Shown: piece by piece, positions 34,474 to 47,500 of the stretch
Layout: every line of letters starts with the position of its first letter
Position numbering within the stretch: position 1 is the first letter of the stretch
The notes under the pieces: model-generated
Database searches by the model: none
What the model was told of the DNA's origin: nothing
Seen by the model: the letters and a program-made list of their open reading frames with translations, nothing else
Made by a program: the position numbers and the translations under genes
Source of the DNA: Casuarina equisetifolia
Taxonomy: Eukaryota > Streptophyta > Magnoliopsida > Fagales > Casuarinaceae
NCBI GenBank assembly: GCA_028551475.1
Contig: CM052355.1
Location: 496,001-560,000 of the forward strand
Length of the DNA: 64,000 bases
Direction: 5' to 3'

Positions 34474-36806
34474 ATGGAGTCTCTCAAGACAAGTTCTGGG
34501 GGTTGTTTCGTTTTCTTTGGTCTTTTTCTTCTCTTTGCCTCAGCGACTGCGTCTGCACAAGGAAAAACTCATGAGCATGAGTTTATCGTACGTTGTCTCT
34601 CTGCTTTTTCTGTTCACGTCTTTATGCTTTCTTGCTTTCGGATGTTTAATGTTTGGCATGAAATAGGTTCAAGCTACACCAGTGAAGAGGCTGTGCAAAA
34701 CCCACAACACTATCACGGTGAATGGGCAATATCCGGGTCCAACCCTGGAAGTGAACAATGGTGACACTTTGATCGTCAAAGTCACAAACAAAGCTCAATA
34801 CAATCTCACCATTCACTGGTAAATGCCTCCACGCATGTTCGAGCTTTTGAGTGCTCATGTTCTTAATGCATGTTACATGCATTCAGAAAAAAAAAAAAAA
34901 ACTCATTTACTTTTTAGTCGACTTCAAAATAAGAATAAATTTTTTACTATAATATCATTATTTAAATTCAAAAGCCAACACCCTGTATATGCCTTTTGGA
35001 TAGAAATAACCATTCTTATAAAATGCATGTCCAGATTTGAATGAATATATACGTATGCATGAAAAATCTTTCTTTTTCAGGCATGGCGTTCGGCAAATAA
35101 GAACAGGATGGGCAGATGGGCCGGAATTCGTGACTCAGTGTCCGATTCGGCCAGGAGCAAGCTACACATACCGTTTCACGATTCAAGGACAAGAAGGGAC
35201 ACTGTGGTGGCATGCTCATAGCTCATGGCTCAGAGCCACCGTCTATGGAGCCCTGATTATTCATCCTAAAGCAGGAGATTCCTACCCATTTACTAAGCCA
35301 AAGCGTGAAACAGCAATTCTTCTTGGTAATGCTTCTTTTATATTGACAAATACCCACCGATTGTTGATAACCAATTAAGCAAATAACGTAATATCGACAA
35401 TGATTGTCAGGTGAATGGTGGGATGCAAACCCCATCGATGTTGTGAACCAGGCGACCCGCACAGGAGCAGCTCCTAACGTGTCGGATGCTTACACCATTA
35501 ACGGTCAACCTGGCGATCTTTACAACTGCTCCAGTAAAGGTAGTCAATCACTTAGTTATTGTGCCGCTGACAAATTTCTGATCTACCATTGTCGAAGAAG
35601 ATAACCTCATGCACGACTGGCTGGCTCTGCAGGCACTGTCATAGTTCCGATAGACTCCGGCGAGACCAACCTCCTCCGAATCATAAATGCTGCCTTGAAC
35701 CAAGAACTGTTCTTCTCGGTTGCCAACCACAGGCTTACAGTTGTTGGTGCTGACGCTTCGTACACCAAACAGTTCACAACCACGGTGGTCGTGGTCGGGC
35801 CAGGCCAAACCACCGACGTTTTGATAAACGGAGACCAGGTTCCGGGACGATACTACATGGCGGCACGGGCCTATGCCAGCGCCCCCGGTGCACCATTCGA
35901 CAACACCACCACCACAGCCATTCTTGAATACGCTTCTGCTCCCTGCGCTGCTAAAAACTGTGCAGCAATCAAACCAGTTATGCCGGCTCTTCCAGCTTTC
36001 AACGACACTGCCACCGCCACTGCCTTCTATACCAGCTTCAGAAGCCCTCGGAAAGTGGACGTCCCGACTGAAATCGACGAGAACCTCTTCTTCACGATCG
36101 GCCTGGGACTCGACCAGTGCCCACCAAATTTCAATTCCAGTCAGTGCCAGGGCCCCAATGGAACGCGCTTCACTGCCAGCATGAACAACGTATCTTTCGT
36201 GCTCCCATCGAACTTCTCCGTACTGCAGGCTTTCCAGCAAGGCATTCCTGGAGTTTTCACCGCCGATTTCCCAGCAACCCCGCCGGTAAAATTCGATTAC
36301 ACCGGCAACGTCAGCCGATCACTCTGGCAACCTATTCCGGGAACCAGAGGGTACAAGTTGAAGTACGGTTCCAGAGTACAGATCGTGTTGCAAGACACAA
36401 GTATCTTCACCCCCGAGAACCACCCCATCCATCTTCACGGATACGATTTCTATATCATTGCAGAGGGTTTCGGAAACTTCAATCCCAAGAATGATACGGC
36501 CAAATTCAACCTTGTTGATCCCCCCATGAGGAACACAGTGGCCGTACCTGTCAATGGATGGTCAGTTATCAGATTCGTCGCTGACAATCCAGGTAAAAGT
36601 TACTGAGAAGTTCGCATGGATTACAAACTCCTTTATACTTTCTAATGTCTAAACTCTTCCGTCTCGCATCTGTAGGTGCCTGGATAATGCACTGTCACTT
36701 GGATGTCCATATCACTTGGGGTTTGGCCATGGTGTTCTTGGTAGAAAATGGATTCGGAGAACTGCAGTCTATAGAGCCTCCTCCAGCAGATTTTCCAATC
36801 TGTTGA
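34474..36806 (+). CDS. laccase, LAC5-like multicopper oxidase
   Basis: Six exons: 34474-34587, 34667-34818, 35081-35325, 35411-35539, 35633-36592, 36676-36806; 1731 bp, 576 aa. Laccases are secreted copper oxidases of the cell wall that oxidise monolignols and flavonoids with oxygen. Signal peptide at about 1-28 ([20 protein letters not shown]). Three cupredoxin domains carry all four copper motifs: HWHG (88-91), HAHS (133-136), HPIHLHG and [11 protein letters not shown] near the C terminus; ligands for the type 1, 2 and 3 coppers are present. Many N-glycosylation sequons (NLT, NVS, NTT, NGT, NFS) and the usual C-terminal PPADFPIC. The six-exon layout is standard for plant laccases. The start at 34474 is the first ATG before the signal peptide. 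Syntenic place corresponds to Arabidopsis LAC5 (At2g40370), next to PRA1.B2. Regulation was not resolved beyond the TATA box. Confidence 0.95.
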
Positions 36807-39378
36807 GATCATTGACTGATGAAACACCACCGAATTCATAAGCCCCGTAACAGGGGTTGGCTTTCTTTGAATTTGTTTTTACTGATTTTACACTCATAGT
36901 CTTTTCTATGATTCCTCTGTTCTTTTCCCTGCATTTGGGGATCTAGTACTCTGCTCTGTTTCATTTCTATTTTTGATAGATAAATCGGGTTAAGGAGAGA
37001 TGGTGAAGCACCTTCTAGTCTTGCCATAGACCCGTCTTGTTTCTTGATTTGAGATGTATTTTTTATTGTTTTGTTATAGATAATGTTAAAGACAGATATA
37101 AAAATTTGAATATTTTTATGCTGTACGAGTTTCATCATCACTCTAAAGTTCATTTCAACAGTATCAATGTAGACAGACTGGTAAAACCGAGAAGCTTCTA
37201 ACAGGGAAGGTATCTAGGAATATAATCCCAAAAATGATTTGAAAATAAAGGTGTCCCCTGCAACATGGCATCTCCAGGATGTTTAGTTTCAGGCAACAAA
37301 GTGATACATTGAACTCCATTATTTAGGTTGAAAATCTTCTTAATATGTGTATATATATACACATATACATACCCAGAGTGTTCCTAAGCAAAACTTTGTT
37401 CCAAACTCCTTTGAATTGCTGAAATGAATGTACAATTATACGGTATTCTTGTATAGATAATTGTCTAAACCTCGTTATCTGGTCCTCTTTCCCATCTGTA
37501 CAGAATTATTCTTTCACCCAATTGTGCATGCACATAGGTTTTGTTGTCGAACAATGTAAATACTTTTTCCTCGCTTGTGATTGTGATATTCTCCACTTTC
37601 TTACACATTATTTGTTGGTTGGAATGTAGTCAATCAGGCTGGGCCTTGACTGCAATCGATCGCGTAAGTTGAACGCTTGAAAAGGTACTAGACGGAAGGA
37701 ACAAAGATTCAGAGAGAACCGAACATTCTGGTTTTCCTACCAAACAGGACGCTTAATGCTATTTTCTTTCCAAATCTACAAAACGCTAAACAGCGCAAAG
37801 AAAAATAGCAATGAGTAGATCCGCGTTGCAAGAGAAACGTTAAAAGTAGCAAAGGATGTCAACAACTCTGGAAAATAATGAACAAGAAAGACTCCATACG
37901 CTGCATAATAAGGTTGACTGATTCCTTCACGAGAATTCTTAATCCCTACACAACGAAAAATGTGTCTTAATCCCTAAATTGCCAGGAAACTGGGCCAACA
38001 AGAATTTAAGTTGGCGATAGTACTTGCATAAAAAAAATGTGTCTCAATTAGTCTTTAAACCTGAGTCTTTTTACACAATGATTGATTACATAACATAGGC
38101 ACACAATGCAAGGAAAGAGTTGAGGGAGATTTAAGATTATGGGAGCTTGTCGAAAAGTTATGGCTAGAGCATGCGTTGTAAAGTGGTCAATAAAACAAGA
38201 AGGAAAAAGGAGGAGGACCGAAACCGCCGTTACTCGGTCTGTGGGCACCCCAGCATCCACCGACCAGCTTTCCCATGATGCGGTCGACGATGATCTAAAC
38301 CACAAAAAGACTTGAACGCCCTAAGCCCAATGGGAAAAGGCGAGGTGAGTTCAGCGTTATCTATTTTTGATAGATAAATCGGGTTTGATATAGTTGGCCT
38401 ATTTACAAAAATAGATAAGATTTATCTTATTGATGTAATAGCTGATGTAACGATGACACAAGCCCTATATATATACCTTCATATTTCTCACGTAATCTTT
38501 TAATGGAATCAATAAAAAATATCTTAAAACCTCTCTCTAGCTCTCTTAAGTTTCCAACGGAGAAATGGCTTCAAAAAAAATCTAAATTATCCAAAATTCA
38601 TCCTTAATATACCAAAATCTCTCTAGCTCTCCTCTAACGTGAATACAAAAAATAAAATAAAATAACATACTTATCTACCAATTACGTTATCACGTAATTA
38701 TTCATTTTAAGAAAAGACCATCTCTCTTAACATGTTTATTTGTTAATAAACTTTCACCATCTTGTACTTTTTCACATTAAAAAAATCGAGGCCCCCCGTT
38801 TTCCCACGCAACGAATCTCGAAGACTAATCCAATGACGAAGCAAGCACAATCCTCCAACCCTACCACCCTTTGGTGACACATGCACCCACGTCAAGCACA
38901 GTCAAAATAGTACAACATTTCGACACGTGTCAAAAAGTCACGAGAACTCGTGGCTGACATGCAGAGATGGACTGTCGAGACGGGCTTAGCTCATGAGTGA
39001 CGAGAGGAAAAGTGGACATCTAGACGGATTTCGGGCCTAAATGAGGGGACATCCAAAGGCCACGTCCTCCACTGCATCAATATTACGTGCTGCCTCTTCG
39101 TACCATTCCCGCAGACAGGTAAATCCGTGTTAGGTTCATATTAAAATAATCTTTTATTTTATTCAATTTCCATCTAAAAATTAGTTAAAAGGAAAGACAT
39201 TTATATTTAACTAAATATTCGTATTTAATAATGTTTGAAGCAAATTTATCTTTGTCTAAAATGGAAAGGAAAAGTAATAAATATATTTGATCTGATTATC
39301 GAAGTGGATAAGGGAAGGGGGAATTAAATATGGTAGATGTAAACTTCGGGGCCAAGCAAACCACAGCTGTGAAGGAGT
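36807..39378. other. intergenic between laccase and DREB2
   Basis: Laccase 3' UTR at the start. A 24-bp perfect AT/GT palindrome lies at 37343-37366. One of two copies of an exact 26-nt direct repeat lies in the putative 3' UTR (36966-36991) and the other at 38360-38385. 38380-38660 has an LTR-like look (TATATATA, then an A-rich and CT-rich tail) but cannot be proved. No gene recognised. Confidence 0.4.
36966..38385. repeat. exact 26-nt direct repeat, copies 1.39 kb apart
   Basis: 36966-36991 and 38360-38385 are identical over 26 bases (core TTTTGATAGATAAATCGGG). Flanks differ immediately on both sides. Length rules out chance in a 64-kb window. Confidence 0.9.
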
Positions 39379-39504
39379 GCTTCGGGAAGCTTCGGCGCAC
39401 ACGTGCCGGCAGATGTGGGCGCTGAGGCGCTACGAAGAGACTAGAAAGCGCCACGTCAAATCGACAAAAGGCCGTGAGAAATATCTAGAGAAGGCTATAA
39501 ATAG
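39379..39504 (+). promoter_or_regulatory. DREB2 promoter: heat-shock element, G-box, TATA box
   Basis: A perfect three-unit heat-shock element, TTCGGGAAGCTTC, at 39381-39393; a CACGTG G-box (ABRE core) at 39400-39405; and CTATAAATAG at 39495-39504. The spacing (TATA 100 bp after the HSE) is that of a compact promoter. The start would be near 39530, giving an ~870-base leader; DREB2 genes often have an intron in this leader, and an acceptor-like TTTAGTGCAG ends at 40243. DREB2C-type genes are known to be heat-induced. Confidence 0.65.
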
Positions 39505-40403
39505 CTTTCCAGCCCGCGCACACGGAGATTTCTGGATTCGCCATCTGAAAAGTTCAAGAATCGTTGTCAAGACTCTTCAAAATATCTAGAGAAGGTGCCC
39601 AGTGGGAAATCGAAAGGTCGAGCTTCGTTCTGAAACGCAGCATTTTCGTGAGAACAAGGAGACCGTCTGCACGAGTTTTCTTCGTTTGGCATGTCGTGGG
39701 AGACTACAACTGAGAGGTTGGTTGGTTTAGACCCTTTCTTTTCGTTTCTTTACATCTTTCTTTTTCTTTTTTCCCTATTTCTTCGATCGCGGTTTTGGTG
39801 TTTGGGGGAAGAGGTTTTTCGATCGCTTGAGTGGCGATTTTGTGTCTGTTGGGGTTCTGGGAAACCAGTTGTTTTCTCTTGGGATGTTGTTGTTTGAGTG
39901 GTGATTTTGTTGCCTGTTTGGGTTCTGGGAAAAGAATGGTTTTTTCTTGGGATGTGATTTTTTTCTGGCTTGGGAAGATTTCTTCGTCGAAATAGCCTTT
40001 CACATTAAATAAACAGAAGGGAAGATGGGGACGAGGACATAGTCAAAGACTTGTAGCCGAAGGAAACTCCAGGTTTCGTGCGAAGTTGGTCTCTTAAGGG
40101 GCTGCTTGTTTGTTGGACAAGACTTGTCTTTCTGTCCCCAGCATATCTTTGTTCCTTGTATTTATTCGATTTTTCAACCATGTGTGTTGTTTGTGCGTTA
40201 AAGTTCCCATTTTGATGAGGTTTTGCTTCCAATTTAGTGCAGATCGAAAGTTCCATATTAGGAGTAATATCGAGAATACGGAATTGATTGTTGACTTCGG
40301 AGAGTAGCAATAGCATTATTGCTTGATTGTTGCTTGAAAGGTGGTTGCGGAATTGCAGCATTACTGTGAAAAAAAGTCATTGTGCGTCGAATTTTGCGAA
40401 GAA

Positions 40404-41672
40404 ATGGGTGCCTGTGACAGAGTCGCTAACGATACTTCTCTGTTCTTGAATGTTTCCAGGAAGAGGAAGTCGCGGAATAGACGTGATGGATCTAGGTCCG
40501 TGGCTGAAACTCTCGCCATGTGGAAAGACTACAACGCCCGGCTCGATTCTCGCAGTGATCAGATTAAACCGATTCGCAAAGCTCCGGCCGTCGGGTCGAA
40601 GAAGGGATGTATGAAAGGGAAAGGAGGGCCGGAGAACGCGCGGTGTAATTTCAGAGGAGTGCGGCAGAGGACGTGGGGTAAGTGGGTTGCAGAGATCAGA
40701 GAGCCGAACCGGGGTAAGAGGCTGTGGCTTGGAACTTTCCCAACTGCAGTAGAAGCTGCCTTTGCCTACGATGAAGCTGCGAGGGCCATGTACGGTCCTA
40801 GTGCTCGCCTCAACTTTCCTGATTGCCATACGGTTACCACCTCGTCGAAAGTCTGCTCTGTGTCAACGCCAACTGGCTCTGATTGCACGACTTCATCGAC
40901 CCACTCCGAGGTCTGTGCAAATGAGGATGTAGATGTGAAGCCCGTTCAGACCGTTCAGCTTGTTCCCTCCCCAAATATGAACAATGCCTCGGTATGTGAC
41001 ACAAGAAGACCAAGTAGTTCGCCGCAACCAGAAGTTAAGGAGGGAACTGGACATGCCACGAATGGCATTAAGCGGGAGCCAGAGGATGTAGATGTGAAGC
41101 CTGTTCAGCCCGATCAGCTCTTTCAACCTGTTCAGCCCGATCAGTTCTTTCAACCTGTTCAGCCCGATCGGCTCGTTCAACCTGTTCCTTCTAATCTAAA
41201 CAATGCCTTGTTTAGTGAAACAAGAACTCCAAGTAGAACGGCGCAACCAGAAGCTAAGGAGGGAGATGGGCATGTCACAAATGGCATCAAGCAGGAGCCA
41301 GAGGCAGAGCCTACTGAGTTGAGGAACAATTTCTTAGACAACCAGGGGTTTTTGGAGGGTTCTGTTGACGAGATGTTTGATGTGGATGAACTTATAGGCC
41401 TTCTGGACAGTAATCCGCCAGGCAACACCGAATCCTTACTGGGTTTGGGTTTCGACGCCGCTCAGTTGGGGTTCCCCGGAGGCGAAAAACCATCAAGTTC
41501 GTCATACCAGTACCAGTTGCAGAACCACCCACTCGGGACTCTAAATCACGTGGATCAGGCACCTTCGGGGGCTGATTATGGCTTTGATTTCCTGAGGTCG
41601 GATAGGCTGGACGATGAGAAGAATGCAGTGGATAGATACCTGAATTTAGGACGATCAGATTTCTGCCTGTAA
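40404..41672 (+). CDS. DREB2-type AP2/ERF transcription factor (DREB2A/2C group)
   Basis: Single coding exon, 422 aa. DREB2 factors bind the dehydration-responsive element (A/GCCGAC) and switch on drought and heat genes. N-terminal nuclear signal SRKRKSR (18-24), the conserved [14 protein letters not shown] block (65-78), the AP2 domain about 83-140 with the DREB-type Val95 and Glu100 ([20 protein letters not shown]), then a Ser/Thr-rich segment (146-171) in the place of the DREB2A negative regulatory domain, and an acidic C terminus ([19 protein letters not shown]) fitting an activation domain. The frame stays open upstream but ATG 40404 is the first in-frame ATG. Residues from about 174 to 300 hold an internal duplication (separate entry). 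Position matches Arabidopsis DREB2C (At2g40340) beside PYL6. Downstream 300 bp probably include the 3' UTR. Confidence 0.94.
   Translation: MGACDRVANDTSLFLNVSRKRKSRNRRDGSRSVAETLAMWKDYNARLDSRSDQIKPIRKAPAVGSKKGCMKGKGGPENARCNFRGVRQRTWGKWVAEIREPNRGKRLWLGTFPTAVEAAFAYDEAARAMYGPSARLNFPDCHTVTTSSKVCSVSTPTGSDCTTSSTHSEVCANEDVDVKPVQTVQLVPSPNMNNASVCDTRRPSSSPQPEVKEGTGHATNGIKREPEDVDVKPVQPDQLFQPVQPDQFFQPVQPDRLVQPVPSNLNNALFSETRTPSRTAQPEAKEGDGHVTNGIKQEPEAEPTELRNNFLDNQGFLEGSVDEMFDVDELIGLLDSNPPGNTESLLGLGFDAAQLGFPGGEKPSSSSYQYQLQNHPLGTLNHVDQAPSGADYGFDFLRSDRLDDEKNAVDRYLNLGRSDFCL
40922..41303 (+). repeat. internal duplication and 27-nt tandem repeat in the DREB2 gene
   Basis: 40922-41081 and 41082-41303 are two related units, both running DVDVKPVQ..., QPE(V/A)KEG.GH.TNGIK(R/Q)EPE. 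The second unit also contains three head-to-tail 27-nt repeats (about 41103-41183) coding for PVQPDQLFQ. All lengths are multiples of three, so the frame is kept. Confidence 0.9.
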
Positions 41673-43600
41673 TTTTTCCTTTTTAAAATTCCCTCACAAG
41701 CTTATTCGCTGGTTTTTGATTGGGGAATTGGCTTGTTTTTCTCTTGCATCTTATACCACATGTTAAAACGGTGTCAAGTGGGATGACCTTCAAAGGTGTA
41801 AACTTTATGTTAAAAGTAAGTGAGAAAAACAAAGTTTTGGTTGTGTATATATGTTTGCCTCCAGAACCTATTTGATTCTTGTCTCGTTTGATGTAAGGAA
41901 ATGAAACCTGTCTCACAGCTGCTTGCTTTCCCTGTAACTGATGATTTTCCTGATTTCGAAGTTCGAAAATTCCGCGATGCTCCTGCAGGTGCTGCTTTTG
42001 TGCAGTTCTGTCAGGGGAATTTAAACCCTCTCAACCTTCATGAGAAAGTACAATATCTTCTGTGGAAAGATACTCAAATCACAACGTGTCCTGTCTCAAA
42101 ATTCTCTCTGCCAGTTTGTTGGAACATCGCTCTAAGAAACAGCCTCGGAGGCGAAGCTGCTTGTGTGATGCTCTGCTGCCGTTAGTCACTACGATAAGCG
42201 TGAAGAAACTAGCCAAGTTCGGAGCTTTGGGGGTGAAAAATAGGAATAAAAAAAAATCATAATTAGACATATAAAGGAAAGTAATAACTTTATTGATAAG
42301 ACTTATTAATTTTCAAAGATTAGTTGGTAAATTTTCATAATAGCCAAATGGGGAGAACCATTAAAAGGAAAAGAAAATCTATAAGGAGTCGTGAATGTAT
42401 GAACTCCCTTACTTGGTGAGAGAATTATTAATTGGAGAACAGGAGAATGCATAGAAATTTTGACATTTTTAATTATGTTTCTGTTTGCTACACAATTTGT
42501 GCGAATTCATAAGGAAATAATATATTAAACAATATTTTACTAATGGTACAATTCCGTCCACGTGACTTTATGATGTCCTTAAGAAATTAGCCGACGACCA
42601 AGCTTTTGCTAGTTACGAACATCAACATTGCAAGTACGTTAGTTGGTATCTTTGACTGCAATAAATCTCCCGTGCACTTGTAGCCCCAGTTGAATAAACC
42701 AAAACACGATTTGTTAAACAACTTATTACATCCCTAAAATTAGTTCATAAATAGAAAATAATTTGTTCGTGGCTAAAAAGATTCTATGACAATTTGTTCT
42801 TGTTTAAAAGATTATGTGGAACATTTTAACAAGTTTGCTAATGCCAAGAACTTAGTGGATTTTCTAGACAAACGGATCTAAGAAGAAGTTAATCCCAAAA
42901 CAGACATAATTGCAGACCAAAAATTAAGTGAAAGATGTAGGTAGAATGAATGTAACAAAGATAATCTCAGAAGTAGTGAAGATTAACCACTTGTGCTTTA
43001 GCATGTCTTGAAAGGCCTTCAAACTCATAAAATAGATTAGAAATCTCTATTCACAGTTGGACTTCATTCTTTGGTAGTCCACTTGATATTTTTTAAATAT
43101 GAAAATCTTTTTCTAGAAGTCCAATTGTATAAAATAATACCATAAAGAATCAAACAATATTGTTGAGTTGCGATTGAGCTGGAGTTCATGTAACTAGTCA
43201 TCAGCATTTATTCGGCTCAAAAGCAAAGCGAAACCAGACACTTGACAGGAAGCTTCACGACCGAATCTTTGTCACGGTTGAGAAATCACACGAGCGTATT
43301 TACGACAACTGAGGGTCCCACTCAATCACCTCAGAAAAACAATCAGAGCCGTTAAAGCCATGCAAAACTCCTGTTCTATCCTCCACACTTCCACTTATCT
43401 ACTCAAACCTGCCCCCATAGACGCGAGCGCTTTCAGGCTCAACTACCTCCTTTTGCTCATGCGGAAGCACGAAACTCAAGAATTTGCGATGCCCGATGTT
43501 GCATTTCTTGACTTTTTGCCCTTGTCTCGGTCATACGGCCGCTCAGTTACTCCCTCCCTCTCTCTCATTAATTGCTCTGTCCAATACTGAGCTGAGATCA
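41673..43600. other. intergenic between DREB2 and CLASSY
   Basis: DREB2 3' UTR, then AT-rich sequence from about 42250 to 43180. No gene or element recognised. The GC content rises after 43190 toward the CLASSY promoter. Confidence 0.45.
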
Positions 43601-44599
43601 TGTTATTTCTTTAAAGAGCCGGCCGTTCTCCGAGCACCGGCGGCGCTGGAAAGAGATTTCCATTTCCGACCTAGAATTTTCTCTGTTTAAGGTATGTTCA
43701 CTTCCACTGTCATTTTACGCGTTCTCGTGGGCTTGATGCTAAAATGATCGATTCCCAGACCGTCTTTTGCCTTCACTGTTGTTCATTAATGACATGCATT
43801 CTTGCCATTTGAAGTAAATCAACTCTGCTATGATCCTTGGTTGCATGTAATGATTGATCAAAGCTGCTTGCTGCTGCTATCTAATGACTTGCTGTCTCTT
43901 TCTAACAATGTGATGGTTAAATTTTTTTCTGGGAAATGGTGTTGTTCAGGGTTTTCAGGGAAAGTCCGTTGCTCGCGAGTGGATTCTGGAGCCTGGGCTC
44001 TGAATGATTATTGTCCTTTTAGTAGTGTGAGTCCCTCCAGCCTTTCCCTCGTTTTTCCCTCGTTTTTACCTCTCGATAATGTGAGGAAGGGGAAGGCGAA
44101 GACCCGTGGGTGCATGTTACTAAATTAGGTTGGATTTGCTTAAGATTGTAATGCTGGATTAGTAATGCCGTATAAAGTAAATCTAGTCCACAGGCGAATG
44201 GGTGTTTCACTTAAAACTGGCTCTGTATCAAGTGAGAAGGTTCACTTCCTCTCTTAAAACTGACTTGTAAAAGGGAGAACACCATCGCAAATAACGAACA
44301 TAACATGTCAGAATATTAAGAATACGAGATATATACCAGATTTTAATAGAAAGAAGTAAATAGATTCCGTTAAAATGATTTGACAGGATGCTTCTTGAGC
44401 TTCAAGCAGAATGGTGGTAGCTATCCTAATATCATTGCCATCCTTCTGTAAGCATTGGGATCTTTCTTGAATTTTGCATCTCTTTCATTTACACTTTGGG
44501 GTTTGAGATGCTCTTGATTGTCTATGTAATGCAGATATGTCCCTTCGCAACTATAATTTTGAGGATTATTGAAGGATTGATCCTGTTAGCTCCTCAACA
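43601..44599 (+). other. probable spliced 5' leader of the CLASSY gene
   Basis: Splice-like signals suggest non-coding leader exons: a donor AAG|GTATGT at about 43691, candidate exons ending at GTGAGT near 44025 and GTAAGC near 44447, and an acceptor ATGCAG ending at 44532 just before the coding start. All of this is inferred from motif only; cDNA would be needed to fix it. Confidence 0.35.
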
Positions 44600-47500
44600 A
44601 TGGGGAAGAGAAAGCGTCTGCATCAATCCAAACATCCATTTGATGCTTTTCGTAAGCATTACCTCCTCCCTCGTGTTCTTTATATTTTTCTGGTTGTTGA
44701 TAAGTTGCATGTTCTCTCTTCTTTTTCATTTGAATTGAAAATTGATCGTATAGGTTTTCCTCAGCTTATGGTTTCTGGCTAGATGAGGATTCAATTGCCA
44801 TATTTGAACTGACAGCTGGATATTGACATTTTTGCATTATGAGTTGAAGTTTGTTTGCAATCTTGCTATACCCACGAAGGAACAAGTTGCTGCCAAATTT
44901 CCATCATCATGTTGTATGGAACCTGTTCTGAGCGTGGTGCATTCCTGAAACAGGATGAGAAGTCACTGGCCACTTGAAACCCCACGATTTTTTTCTTGGG
45001 TTGGGGGGTGGGTTGATTTCAAATTTTGTTTCTGTTTCTTCTTGTGCTTCATGATGGTAACTACCTTATCACCAGGAAAGACAAATGTGGCTGGGTATAG
45101 GCTTTAATTGTTTTAGTGACTTGGAAATATCAAATGTGTTGGAGAATGTAACGAAAATAGTCCTTTTGAACCATGAATTTGATTGCTCTATTTCAGAAGG
45201 ATGTGTTCAATTCATTGTTATATGAAATGCAGTGGAATTATTTCTATGGTTATTATACTCCTTAGACTTTTTCTCTGGAGCTACGTCAATGTTCTTGAAC
45301 CTTTTCCAATTCCTTGAAACTTAGTGGTTTTTCATTTGACAGCTTTTGAAGCTTCTTTTTATGGCCCATGGGAAATGGTGGAACTCATCAGAATTGTGAA
45401 TGGGACTATGGTCATGCATTTCATAGATGATCGATATATAATTCGTGAGAAAATTCCTTTCTCAAACCTCCGTATACGTTCACGGAAAGCTACCTTATCT
45501 GACTGCACCTGCTATCTGAGACCCGGCATTGACATATGTGTGCTTTCAGCATCTCAACATGCAAAAGATTCAGATGAGGAAACTAAGGAGCCTGTAAGTC
45601 ACCTTTTTATTAGTCTTTGCAACCTGGATTTCTCTGTCATGGGCCACCTTTTTATTAGTCTTTTGAACAGGCAGTATTGACATCCCAAATGTTTTGAGTG
45701 TCTTGCATCTGTGGATTCATGAGGCACATATATAACCTCTTTACATTTCTTTTCTTGTATTGACTATCAAATCGACCTTGTGTTTGCAAGTCCTAAGTTA
45801 CAAATTCTCTCTCTGTCGTGTTGTTTTTGTATGTGTGGAAGTGTGGGGTTATTTTTTGGTTCCTATTATAGCTTTTTGCTTACGTCTGCAACAATACATC
45901 AGTACCAAGGTTTGTTTAATTATTCTTCATTGACTTCTTGAAATTATGTTTTGCGAACTGTTCCCTCACCATTTTTTACTTCTAAATCCTTTTGCAATTA
46001 GGATTTCTAAGTCCTTTTCTTTTCCTTTAAAGCTTTTACCAATTTTATGTGATGATTGTAGGTCTAAGTCCCCTACTATTGCATTGCATTGGTGCTGGCT
46101 TGATACTACCCATTTTCACGACAAAGGTTAAACAAAGGGATTAAAAAAAAAAAAAAAAAACTAGAGGCCCTTTTGAGCTCCAAGAGAAGAGGAATTCAAT
46201 TGTTAAACTCATCTCCTAATACCAAAGGTCCTAACTGTGGATGTGAAACTTATATATTTTACTCTCTTGAATGTTTGTCACGACACTTCTCTAGCATGCT
46301 CAGCTTTGCATATGGCTACCATCCCTTTACATAGTAGCTGGCTTGTTTTATTATATGTGTTTGATCAGCAGATTTTGTTCCAATATAGGTGTGGCTTGAT
46401 GCTAGAATAAGCTCTATTGAGAGGAAGCCTCATGGATATCAATGCTCATGCCAGTTCTATGTCAACTTCTATGTTAACCAAGGCCCTCTAGGTTCAGAAA
46501 GAGGAACACTTAGTAAAGAGGTTAGCATCGTAGGAATAGAAAAAATTTCTATCCTCCAAAAGCTTGAACGCATTCCTTATGAAGATCAGCACTATCGCTG
46601 GGCAAACTCAGAAGACTGCTCTTCATTGCCCAAAACCAAATTGCTTCTGGGGAAATTCTTATCTGATCTTTCATGGTTGCTTGTTGCGTCAGTGTTTAAG
46701 CAGATTGCTTTTGATGTAAGATCAGTGCAAAACAAGATTGTCTATCAAATTTCAGGAGCTGATGATGACAGCTGTACATTAGACACTGCTAATTACTTGA
46801 ATGCCATAAATTTTAGAGTACAAAATGATATCTTATTACCCATTGTAGTACAATTTGTTCCAGCAGATGCCATTCAGGCAGGTCCAGCTTGTGATACGCC
46901 TGAAGCTGGATCAAAAGTCTATGATCTCACGGACTTGCGACGTTCTGAACGTCGAAATGTACAACCTGACCGCTTTCTTGGCTGCAGTAGTGCAACAGAG
47001 ATAGATGTTGGAAATTTCCGAACCAGGCCATACAAGATAGAACAATGGAAGGATGGTGAATTGTCATTACCACTAGCATACTTGCTTGATACACATGCAA
47101 ACTGTTCAGATGAGGATAACAAGGTTGAAGCAAAGATATGTTCTCAAAGTAAAAATCAGTGTAAAGATCTGCTTGTATGCAAAAGCAGTGGTATATCAAG
47201 GAACGTAAAATCGGAAGTAGCCAGTCAAATAGAACATAAAACTCACCTTGCTATTGTTCCTCTGCCTGATGAAAGTGATCCATTAACCTTTGACCCCTAC
47301 CATGATCGTGCCAAGAGTCATGTCAATTATGAAGATGATATCACTGAAAATTCCACGAAGTGTTATTACATTGGCAGTGCCCCCAAGGGACAGAGAAAGA
47401 AAATTCCTGGCTTGGAAGATTTGGATTTTGAATGCAGATGGGAAGGAAAATCTTTTGGGAGAGAAGTCCGAAGAAAACGATATGCCTCTCATTGTACAAA

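Noticed and set aside
37190-37212. 17-nt match to the IMK kinase exon near 25197
   Set aside because: Flanks do not match; a word of this length can recur by chance in 64 kb.
37343-37366. 24-bp perfect palindrome
   Set aside because: Alternating AT/GT simple sequence; expected from slippage rather than a regulatory hairpin.
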